Below the pieces are notes generated by a model. That model saw nothing but the letters and a program-made list of their open reading frames with translations. It had not been told where the DNA came from and searched no databases. A DNA stretch of 64,000 nt. Source: Ricinus communis. Taxonomy: Eukaryota; Streptophyta; Magnoliopsida; Malpighiales; Euphorbiaceae. This document shows positions 47,255 to 57,014 of the stretch, piece by piece. Position 1 is the first letter of the stretch, and each line of letters starts with the position of its first letter. The position numbers and the translations under genes were made by a program. The stretch lies in contig NC_063262.1 in assembly GCF_019578655.1 (NCBI RefSeq), forward strand, positions 13,089,582-13,153,581, given 5' to 3'.

Positions 47255-48837
47255 CTATAGCTCCGGAGTGAAAAGAGGTGCATCAGCAGGTATATCAGGG
47301 CGTTGGCTGGTCTGTGGTGGAGGAGTGGCTGCTCTCTGAGGATCGGAAGTAGTGTCACATGCAGGAGCTGGTGGATCAGCAGGAGCAACGTCAATAGGAG
47401 GCTCGTCAGGCTACTGTGTTAAAGGGTGCTCAGTCGGAGAGGGAGGGCCAGCTGGATCATCCGCTAGAGGGATGTCAAAATGGCTTTGCTCTGGAACCCG
47501 GCTCTGTGGACAGGCAGGTGCAAAATCTGTAGCAAAAATATCATCAAACATGTCATTGGCCATAGAGGCCTCTAACCTACCTCCCTGCTCAATCAAGGCC
47601 TGAAGCATAGCCCTCTGCCTCTCAAACTAAGCCATCATCGGCTCAAACTCGACTGACACGTAAAGGTCCCTATTTGAAAAGCCTTTTGTCGAAGAAATGA
47701 TGTCACGCTCTTCCCGCCAACCTCTACACCGTGAAGTCGCAGCTCTAAACTCAATTGAAGAGACTCCTAAAACAGCTGATGAAGAACCAGAAGGAGCTGA
47801 AGTAGATGGTCTGGAGGAAGACTCTGGAATATCAGAAGAACGTGGGACATCCTGTGTACTATGGGCTCGTGGGGCAGGTCGCTCCTCTCCGAGTGCTGCC
47901 AAGAGAGCATTCCTCAGTCTATACTCTGGTCCTAGCGGACCCTACCTACGAGTCACAATCCCCATACTAACCAATTGGGGAAGTCCCAACGTCTTCATCA
48001 CCCCCAGCTCTGTCAGATGTGGTATCGCCTCCTCCAAAACTCCTAAGCTCCTAGCCAGTCGAGTAATGTAAGTCCTAAAACAGAAAAATACCTTCTTTGA
48101 GTTGTTGCAGAAGGCACTAATCTGTCTGGCCAATAAGTATCCCATGTTGACGGACTGGTGCTGGTGCATGCTGTAAAGTATAAATAGGTCAGGCTGGATA
48201 ACTACACCACCGCTATCTCCCCTGCCAGTGATGGTTCTAGCCAGCAATGCATGCAAGTACCGTAGTCCCTCAGGCAAGTTAGATGCCTTGGACTAGCTAG
48301 CACTGTACCCCTCAATGTCATCAGAAATCTCGACCCACATCTGTGGATCTGACATACCAGGCGTGTGTATACAACAACTGTAAACCTCCCCAGCTACATC
48401 CTTGTCAGACCACAAGCCCAAGTGTACCCCAAACTGCTGCACACTCATCGTGAAAGTTTGCTCTGCTAGTCTGAAACTGGTCGCATCTGGTTGTTGGAAG
48501 TCCCGCAACTGGCTCTGCAGAAAGAAAGTGTTGGCAAAATCCACAGTCAACTCCCTATATGTTGGTTCAACTATCTCAAAGAAATGCTGAAATGGGGGCG
48601 TCTCAAGATATCGCAAGCGGTCAGCGAGTCTATCCTACGCCCCTTTCCCAAATTGTTGTGCCTCATTAATTGATATCTCTGCTCAAAGGTGGGCTGCCCT
48701 TGGAAAAGTAGGAATCAATGGCGCTGCGGTGGTCTAATTTGGCCTGAACTAGTCGGTTCAGCGCCTGACGATCGAGAGGAAGAGGAACCATCAGTCCGCC
48801 TCCTCTTGTAAACTCCTGATCCTCGTCTGGTGGACAT
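47255..48837 (-). pseudogene. ORF1-like protein of the Athila-like element (putative plant transposon protein)
   Basis: It starts at 48837 with MSTRRGSGVYKRRRTDG, a basic serine-rich head. After a frameshift near 48690 it continues in one frame to a stop at 47255-47257, about 520 residues in all. The middle (48616-48000) has the layout of plant retroelement ORF1-type proteins: RYLETPPFQHFFEIVEP, VDFANTFFLQSQLRDFQ, FTMSVQQFGVHLGLW, then GYLLARQISAFC and ITRLARSLGVLE. The rest is proline/serine-rich and low in complexity. Five in-frame stops interrupt it and all are TAG (near 48635, 48291, 47938, 47624 and 47412). I recognise it only as the Athila ORF1/putative plant transposon protein type; its biochemical role is unknown. 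Confidence 0.65.
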
Positions 48838-49519
48838 GGTATCTGAAAAGGAAATTTTTAGTACTAAGGATCAACGAAATTCTAGCAGCATAACGGCATA
48901 AAATGGACAAACCGAACGATTTAACTTGATAAAATTAAACCGCTCAATGTCCTGCAAAGAAAATTCAATCAACAATACTACCAACCAATTCTAACCAATT
49001 AAATTTTCAATTTATCCACATGGAGTTTAACTTCGCCATCACAAGGCAAACCAACATGCTAATATAAAACAGATACAACAGAGTCCACTATAAATGACAG
49101 AGCCTATTGTTTAGCTGCCAACAATAATAATAAAGAGAAAAATAAAGAATTAATCACAATCATGAATAATGGTAGAAAAGAAAAACGGAACATATGAGCA
49201 AGTTAAGTATATAAACTAAATTAAATAAAATAAAAGAAAATTAAGCACAAACATGAATGTAAATGTATGCACTAAATAATAAAATAAGGAAATAAACTAT
49301 AAAAAAAATTGAAACACAAATTCAAACACAAAGAAAAATATAAATTCGAACTAATATCAAAATAAAATAACAGAAAATGAAGTTGGAGGGTACTTACTTG
49401 ACAAACGCAATATCCAAAGCCTTCGAGATGAGAAATAAAAAGTGAGAGAGTAAGAGAGGAGAGAATTGCTAAAACTAAAAGGAGAGCAAAATTTTTGGCC
49501 ATTTCGAAATGAAGTGGTA

Positions 49520-49800
49520 TATATAGGCAGTGTACGGAACACGCCCGTGTTCACCAATAGGGCATAAACACGGTCTGGATATCGGGCCATGTTAAGCGAA
49601 TTAAAACGTGCTGACTTACCAACTTCTGAGAACACGCCCGTGTTTATGGAACACGGGGACGTGTTAGGGACACGGTCGGGCATAAATGCCCGTGTGGCCT
49701 ACTGTGAACGTGTTCATCTTAATTTGATTTTCTTCAATTAGAACACGGTCTGTGTTAATGAAAACGGTCTTGAACACGCCTGTGTTGCTCTCTAGAAAAT
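49520..49800. repeat. Internal AACACGSCCGTGTT palindrome cluster
   Basis: About eight ACACGCCCGTGTT / AACACGGTCTGTGTT-like dyads within 280 bp, upstream of the ORF1-like frame. The same motif family is found in both LTRs. Confidence 0.8.
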
Positions 49801-50013
49801 GTAAAACTTGCAATCCTCAGCACTTTCTCACCTGCACAACCAATAAGTCCTCAACTCATACACTCAACATAAATAAAACTTACCAAAAACAAACTGTAAA
49901 ATCTATTCAAACTAAGTTCACAATAAAGGGTAAATTATTAAAATTGAAAAATAGAATTTGGGGTGCCTCCCAAAAGTGCTTCTTTTTTATGTGATGAGTC
50001 TTCTTAGCTGGAC

Positions 50014-50589
50014 TCATGGTGAAAAGCAAACGGTGGGGATTGACGACCATCCATCCTTCTTCCAAGCAAATGGCTTCAAGTATCCGCTTAGAGGGATAAT
50101 CGTCGATTTCCTCTTCCCGACTATCAAGCAAACTGCCAGTATGATGGGCAAAACTCGCTCCTCGTATAATTGCATGTAGTCTTGATGCTCTAAGGGCTCT
50201 TCCAATTTGAAAGCTGGAGTTTCAACAATTGGAAGGATTGACGGTTGGGCAATTTCTTCAGGAACGTCGATGGTTTTCTCTAGTCCTTGGCTTGGTTCAC
50301 TTGCTAGAAGAAACTCGAGCTCCTCCAAGACTTCTTCATTAGATAACTCATGCTCATCTTCCATCATCGAAGGGACTTGTGAAAAATCCACCAAAAATTC
50401 CTCTAACTGCAACTCAGCATCATCAACTGTACATTCTTGTTGATAGTCTTTTAGAGGAATCATGTTTGCCTCTTCCTTTTCTGGTTCTATCTCCATGTTC
50501 AAAGAGTCATCCTGCACAAAAGCATCATCGTCAAACATAATAGATAACTCAGAAAAATTCTCACCTGAACGCAAAGTGACGGCGCTCAA
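50014..50589 (-). pseudogene. gag-protease-linker frame of the Athila-like element
   Basis: A 191-residue frame beginning MSAVTLRSGENF. The TLRSG motif occurs in Athila-type gag proteins shortly after the zinc-knuckle region. An acidic stretch follows (MEIEPEKEEANMIPLKDYQQ, EEVLEELEFLLAS), and the frame ends in KPFAWKKDGWSSIP. No protease DSG or RT motif is present. It probably marks the point where pol was deleted. Frame-shifted sequence beyond the end (50131-49907) reads HHIKKKHFWEAPQILFF. Confidence 0.55.
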
Positions 50590-50871
50590 GTGTTCCTCGA
50601 ATTCAGTAGCGTTTGATGGAGTTCACAATTGCTTTTCAGCTAGTAACTTGAAGATTAAGCCTACTTGATACTCTATGTTCTTAATCGAGGCTTGTTGATC
50701 TTCAAGTATCCTCTCTGTTTGTTGGAATCTATCCTCAAGACTTGCAATAAACCTCATTATCAGCTCCTCTGACACTGACTCTTCACCTTGAGTTGATGGT
50801 GCAAGATTAGGCTACTGAAATTCTGGTGGTTCTTGGCCATCTAAGCTCCATCCAAAGGGTGAATGAGTGCT

Positions 50872-51171
50872 TCATTCTTGATTGTAGGTGCTTCCATACG
50901 AGTCATTTGGCCAACTTCCCGTATAATTCACCTGTTCATAGTTATAAGAATAATGAGCAACATCATTATACAATGGACAATCATTACTCAAATGCAAACC
51001 ACAACAAAATTCATAAAAGACTTGAGATGAAAGGATAGGAGTGGAGAGTTGATCGGTAGCCCTGTAAAATGATTCTACTCGAGCTTCTAAAGATGCACGG
51101 GTATCCCAATTTTTAGCACTCTCTTGGTTCCTGATCCCATTTTCCAATGTGTCATACAAAGAGTTTAGCAT
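50872..51171 (-). pseudogene. gag C-terminal fragment of the Athila-like element
   Basis: A 99-residue frame starting near the primer site, with RNQESAKNWDTRASLEARVE, then FCCGLHLSNDCPLYNDVAHY, then EQVNYTGSW and YGSTYN. The C-C-x-x-x-H-x-x-x-x-C-P knuckle followed by E-x-V-N-Y-x-G-x-x and Y-x-x-T-Y-N is the Athila gag C-terminal pattern. The capsid part is missing. Confidence 0.7.
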
Positions 51172-51304
51172 TGAACCTCCTTATCATCCACTATCTGAAT
51201 CATAAACTTAACTAAATAAATATGTACAAATAAAACAAAAATAAATATATAAAATAAAATGGCTAAATTAACAAATAGCAAATTTCACTCTAGTTTTCAA
51301 ACAT

Positions 51305-51322
51305 TCCCCGGCAACGGCGCCA
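51305..51322 (-). promoter_or_regulatory. Primer-binding site, tRNA-Asp
   Basis: The minus strand reads TGGCGCCGTTGCCGGGGA, exactly complementary to the 3' end of plant tRNA-Asp, six bases inside the 5' LTR. This primer is typical of Athila elements. Confidence 0.92.
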
Positions 51323-51328
51323 AAAACT

Positions 51329-52757
51329 TGATGGGCTAAATTGTGTTAGCTACAATCTAAGGCAGTGTACCTATCGATGCAGTCTAGCGCTAATGGCGAG
51401 TATCAAGGTCGTATTCCTCGGAAAAGTGAAAGCCTAGAGTTACTCCTTTGTTCTTTGTTATATTAACCTAAAATAAATGATGAATACTTTCTAAACTAAC
51501 TAATAGCTACAATCTAAGTTCTAAAGAAGATGCAGGAGTAATTGATAACTAAAATAACCAAGACAAGAAAGCAAACCCAAAAGGAACCTAAACTAGTTGG
51601 CAATTAAACAAAAGATAAAGGATTGGTGAGTCTAATTATGGTACCCGTGGTTGAATTCTTAACCGAATTCGGTTTCTCTCTCGAGATAACCGAATTCCTA
51701 AACCTAATAACCTAAAGTTGGAATCTCTTCCTAACGATTGATTCTTAAATTATCATTAAGCTTTAATCTGCCTCTATTAAGCTTTATTAATTCTTAATCC
51801 AGCTAGTTAATTATCCTTATCTCTAAGCGATTATTAACCAGTTCTTGCTATTCAAAATTCCAATTGCGAAATGGACTTCTCAATCATACAAAGCAATCTA
51901 AACACACAATTCACAACGTCTCATGAATAATGCATTATCTTATTAATACTGAAAGTAAAAAGAATACAAAACTAACCCAAACAATCCAACAATATAATAT
52001 CAAGCCAACATAGTAAAGAAATCCCAATGGATTTAATCAATCTAGCTAATCATGTTCATTATCAAAATCCACAATAATACAATTACAACAAAGAGTAAAG
52101 GTAGAGGAAACCCGATTACACCCTTGGATGAGAGTAAACAGCCCCAAATCCTTTTGCTCGAATTGAATCGATTATTGTTCCTCTTGCTCGATTTGAACAC
52201 CAATCAACGAACCTCGCCCAATCTTTAATCCTTGAAGGGAATCCGATTGAAACCTTGATCCAAATCTCCTTTTCCCTTGGTTCCAGCTCAGAAAACCCTT
52301 AGGGAGAGAAAAATTAGGGTTTGGGACATTCTCCCCCGCTCTCTCTTTTTTTTTTCCTCTCTTCTTTCTTTTAACTAATTCCCCCTATCGCCTGCCAACA
52401 CGGCCGTGTTAGTGGTCGTGCTCCCAACACGGGCTGGTGTTGATGCCCGTGTTACTCTCTATGGTCGTGCTCCCTAAAACTTTGATGTTTGATGCACCAA
52501 CACGGCCGTGTTGGGAACACGGCCAGTGTTGAAACCAACACGACCATGTTCAGCTTCCTCTTGCTCGTACTTAGCTTGTTTCGGCAGCTTCGGCGTCCAA
52601 TTATGCTCCAATTCTTCCCTTATCATCCTTTGACTTCTTTTGGACCTAATGCATACAAATAGATGCATAGGGTGAGTGTTGGGACCAATTCACATCCAAA
52701 TGTCCATAAAATCAATCTTAAAAACCCCATTTAGATGTGTGTATTTTACGCACATCA
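51329..52757 (-). repeat. 5' LTR of the Athila-like element
   Basis: 1429 bp, with CG-containing palindromes better preserved than in the 3' LTR (52385-52560). Confidence 0.92.
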
Positions 52758-53464
52758 CCCGTTGATTTTAGAATTTATTGATAAACCTTATGTATTTATT
52801 GAATTGTATTGAGCATTAGAAAATATTGTGAATTAAAATAATTATTTGTCGGACTACTTGCCTTAGGTCGTGATCTGTAATGTGTGGCGGAGTCGGAAAA
52901 AAAAAGTGAAGTCTTGGGGACCCGACTCCCGTTAAAATAAATTTTTGAATATTTGAAGTGTTTTCTGGCAGGTCTTGAACGCGTTTTACGGGGGGTAAAT
53001 GTCTGCATTTTAGGACAGGTTCTGCCAAATTTTCGGTAGAATTTACCCGAGTCGAGATTTTTAGATACTCAGTCCTAGGAATCTAGACCTAGAGTGAATG
53101 GTCAAATGTTTCAACGTTATTTTATTTTCCATGATTAGATAATCCGTCAGTTCGGCTCGCTCCATCCGAGACATCGGAGCAGAGCTAGGAGGCCGTCAAA
53201 GCTGTGAGTTAAAGTCATATGTCCGTTTACATGTGTTATGCTGAAATTTTATGAAATAATTTTGATTACATGATTTAATATTTTAATCAGTTATTTTAAT
53301 CGCTATTTATATAAGTTTCATTTTCTGCATTATGATTTTGTTGTTTCGTGTTGACTCGGGATGGGACGATTGTAGCACTTGCTATCGATGAGATGCATCG
53401 GTATAAATCAGAGACAAAAAATAAAGGGGTAAGAATTTGTAAATTTTAAAAAGGTAAATTAGGA

Positions 53465-53745
53465 ATTGCCCTGGTCGAGCATTACTCTCTGGGCTGAGTA
53501 AAGTGAGTGTGCCGGAGTAAAAGTCCATGGTCGAGCATTGCTCTCTGGGCGCCGGCTTATTTGGAAACCTAAGTGACCAGACTGGAGTTAAGGACCCTAG
53601 TCGAGCTTCGCTCTCTGGGCGCCAGTCTTATTGGAGTAAGAGAGTCGAAAGACTAAGAGTGTTAGGGATAATTAAGTGACTGAACTGGATTTAAGGACCC
53701 TGGTCAAGCTTTGCTCTTTGGGCGCCAGTTCTGTTAGAATGAGAG
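53465..53745. repeat. LTR-internal GGTCGAGC..CTCTCTGGGCGCC repeats, copy 2
   Basis: Four cores near 53472, 53529, 53608 and 53702, spaced 57-94 bp. They are equivalent to the three at 6120-6310 in copy 1. Confidence 0.8.
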
Positions 53746-54469
53746 AGAGTCAAGATGTTTAGTGTTGGGATTAGGATTCTGCTGAGGATACTCCGTCTCG
53801 TAGTAGGTGAAAGTTATTTTTATTTAAGCATGGCATGACACGTTTATTTTTGCATGACTTAGTATTTATTTCAAATTAAATAAATGTGGTATTGAAGTGT
53901 TTGTAACTATTTTTAGAGATATGATTTTAACTCACTCTCGAGACTGATAGTCTCAATTTTACTGTTTTTCAGATCTGTGATTGTTAGTCTTCCCGCGATT
54001 CTTATCCAGCAACCCGACTCCATCATCGGGTGATGTAATTGATTTGGTATGTTTGACTTGTAAAATCTTAGATTCTCTGCAGTAGAAGTAATAGACTTAT
54101 CGTTTGTAATATTATGTAGTTTGGGTCTCGCCTAATTCTTCTGGTAAACCGAATTAATTGTGTAGAATTTAATGGTTAAGAAATTGTAACACCAGTTATA
54201 TTAGGTGAGATGTAATTAAGTTAGTGAGTGGTCAGGCTTACTACGGGATTCGGTGACCTTACACCTACCCATTCCCTAGTGCCGGTCACGGGCCCACAAA
54301 TCAGGTCGTGACATTTTTCTTTTGATTTTTAGTTGTACGAGGGTTGTAATCGTTAGATTTACTACTTTCTTTTATTCTTTTTTTTTAAAATTTATTTTTT
54401 ATAATGGTATATAACTGTTATATGATTATTAACTAAAATTGAAATTCTAGAATTAGGCTCTAAAGCTTG

Positions 54470-55115
54470 GACTTTGGCATGCAATTTGTAATCCATTAGG
54501 TTAACATATTAGTAAATATGGGGTTAAATTAAAATCCAATTAGATTTAGTGGATTTTGCCATGTTTAGTTAATTAATTAACTCACTTAAAATATGTTCAC
54601 TGAATCAGGTCTTACTCAAGGGAAAAAAAAAAGTTGGGCTATACTAGATGAGCCTAGTTAAATCTAGTTAAAATAGCCCATTTAGGTTAAAAACTTAGTA
54701 ATTAGAACATAATTTATAATTAGGCTAGACTAGATGAGCCTTTATACATAATTGAATAGTTAATTAGGTTAATTATTTGATTGGAAATTGGGCTAGACCT
54801 AGTTAAATCTCACATGTTGTAATGGATGCTTGTAGAAATACAATTATCACATTTATAGAGAATAGCCTGTTAAATAATAAAATTAAAAATAAAGATACAA
54901 AAATAAGAAAGTTGGCTTCCGGATCCATATCTAGATGTGGCGAAGCTTCCTTATGGAAGCGAGAAATGTCACTCAATTAGATAGTGTCTCCCAGGTGAAA
55001 TCTCATATCTGCACTAATCTCAATAATTAGTTAGCATGTTTCTATTAGATTGGAAAACTTTACAGTGTTGTAGTTGCTAGAAACACTTGGGTGCACGCTC
55101 GAAAACCACCGCCCA
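54470..55115 (+). repeat. Tat-like LTR fragment (3' end of an LTR)
   Basis: Its reverse complement matches 8494-9130 and 1101-1594: TGGGCGGTGGTTTTCG, GCACCCAAGTG, CGCCACATCTAGATATGGATC, and the ACTACTAAATCT-type interior. No primer site follows at 55116, so this is a 3' LTR or solo-LTR end rather than a 5' LTR. The left limit is not defined. Confidence 0.7.
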
Positions 55116-55503
55116 CAATATATGCTTACTAGCTATTAATTAATTAACTTTTAATTATGTCAAATATATATTTTTAATATTATATTTAATAATAAATTAG
55201 TTTTTAAATTTTTAATTTTGAAAAATAGTAATATCAAATATATTGATAGTATTAGTATATAATACTAAAAATTAATTAACAAATATTTTAAAAATAATAT
55301 TTATATTATTATACTAATAAGATTTTAAAATCTTAAGAAAATTTAAAAAAAAAAAGATATTTAAAGATCGTCAATATGTTATTATTTTTTAAAATATTAT
55401 AGATTAATATCAAATATTAAAAAATTTATTAAATTATATTTATTAATTTAATTTTATAATCGAAATAATAAAACGATCGTGCAGCACACGGGTACACGAC
55501 TAG
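55116..55503 (+). mobile_element. Candidate non-autonomous Helitron, 3' end at 55503
   Basis: CGTGCAGCACACGGG forms a short hairpin. It is followed by TACACGACTAG and then T, giving the Helitron 3' signature (hairpin, CTRR end, insertion before T). The upstream sequence is AT-rich with no ORF. The 5' TC end was not located, so the left limit given is only the edge of the neighbouring LTR fragment. Confidence 0.4.
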
Positions 55504-57014
55504 TTCTATTAAATTTGTTATTATAATCAAATCCAAATCGCAATATGTACATTTGATGATGGTTTAAGAACAAATCTTTAGTATTTGCTGATTTATTTTT
55601 GTTTAGGAAAATAGGTCATTTATTTCTTTTAGTTCAATGATGCCGATAGAACATTCCGATTCTTGTAACCTTTTCCCTTGGGTGCTTTAGTTGTTGATGG
55701 CTAGATGCGTATTGGCGAAGGTATCTTTATTTTGTGCTTTGTCTTTGCAATTTTTGTACTAGGTTTGTGGGTATCATTGCAGTTTGGTTACTGTTGCAAT
55801 TTAGTGATTCGCTCGTCTTTCACTTTAAATTACTGTTGTTAGGAATGTTTAGTTACTGAGACTGATTTAGTTTAGAACAATTCAGTTCAGTAACTGATGT
55901 GAGGAATCTTCTGTTTTCATGTTTATTAAATATTTTACTTAAAAAAATAGTTTCAGGCTATTAATTATATATACTGAATATTACCAATAGACACATAACA
56001 TATACCAAACAACTTAATACTGCATAAAATATGAAAACATATAATAGCATATACTATTTTATATAAAAAATTATACTATCGTATTTTTATAATATAATTT
56101 CAATTTAGTAAAACTCCCTAATTGCTTTTCAGATAAAAGGTTAAAACCTTTTGACAGATTCAAATCCTAATACCCTGGCCTTTAAATGACACTGCATAGA
56201 ACTAATTGTACATTACTATTTCCCGGTATGTTCTTTTGTATAAGTTTTTTTTTCTCTTTTTTTTTTCCCTTGAGCAAGTATGATGTAAAATCCTTACAGC
56301 AAGTATCTAGCTTTCACAATAATCCTTGGGCACAGCCAACTAAATATCAAGGAAGCCGATGCTACATAAACCATTACAGTAGCTCATACCATTAGACACG
56401 TCTACAATTACAAAGAAACTCGGGCATTTCTCTTTCAACTTTTACTTTTGACCGCCTTCTAATGCAGTTTCTGGCATTTTGAGATCAATGACAATAGCAG
56501 AGCTGTGGCCTAGACACCCTCACAAGTCTGCCATCCGCACAAATAACCAGGCAGATAAACGAAATTTATCATGCTCTCTTCAACTACAAAACAGATCTTG
56601 TGGTGTTTGTGCCAATAACCAAAACTAAAGATGAGTGAGGGAGGGAGAGAGGTAGCAATAAATATGGACTTCACCCATAAAATACATCCTAATTACAAGA
56701 AATGCTAGCAGTACAAAGATGCACTGCAGAATTGGTTGCTATAATGACAGAACTACAAGGGTAATAAGATTCCCCAGAAATTGTTCAGTTGCACTTGCGG
56801 TTTTGATTACTGAGTTTAGGCTTCTGTACTGACCTTCAAATTTTGTGGAATCACGGGCACAGAACAAGAGGATGTCCACTGACAGCAGGAGCAAAATATC
56901 TGAATATAAGCCCTCACCAACCAGCTTCAATAAATGTCCTATTCTTGCAGGACTACTCTGAAGAGCTGAAAGTGACAAACAGAGGATTTCACCAGTAACG
57001 TAACAAGGAACATA
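55504..57014. other. Intergenic DNA and 3' flank of the MnmG gene
   Basis: No supportable ORF. The part from about 56400 to 57014 is less AT-rich and probably includes the 3' untranslated region of the minus-strand MnmG gene. A 79-codon frame at 56739-56978 has no features I recognise. Confidence 0.5.

Larger units (their letters stand above)
44387..52757 (-). mobile_element. Athila-like non-autonomous LTR element, 8.4 kb
   Basis: LTRs at 44387-45822 and 51329-52757 are about 97% alike by eye, have TGATG...CATCA ends, and are flanked by a perfect CCCGT duplication (44382-44386 and 52758-52762). The primer site at 51305-51322 exactly complements tRNA-Asp and fixes the minus orientation. Internal order is a gag C-terminal piece (51171-50872), a frame with TLRSG (50589-50014), and an ORF1-like frame (48837-47255). 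Reverse transcriptase, RNase H and integrase are absent from 5.5 kb of interior. It therefore looks like a trans-mobilised derivative of an Athila/Ty3 lineage. LTR similarity marks it as the youngest datable insertion here. Confidence 0.9.
43108..54313. mobile_element. Solo LTR of the ~2.9 kb family, copy 2 (split by an Athila-like element)
   Basis: Outer ends are TGTAATACCTG at 43108 and GGTCGTGACA at 54313, flanked by TTTTT on both sides (43103-43107 and 54314-54318). Removing the nested element (44387-52757 plus one CCCGT) leaves about 2.83 kb, close to the 2902 bp of copy 1 at 3768-6669, with matching blocks throughout the right arm. The right arm has four GGTCGAGC..CTCTCTGGGCGCC repeats (53470-53740). 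Short ORFs in the GC-rich left arm (44049-44534) overlap on both strands and look spurious. Confidence 0.85.

Noticed and set aside
51305..51322. tRNA-Asp gene fragment
   Set aside because: Only the 18-nt complement of the tRNA 3' end is present at the LTR edge; it is a primer-binding site. No complete tRNA gene was recognised in the window.
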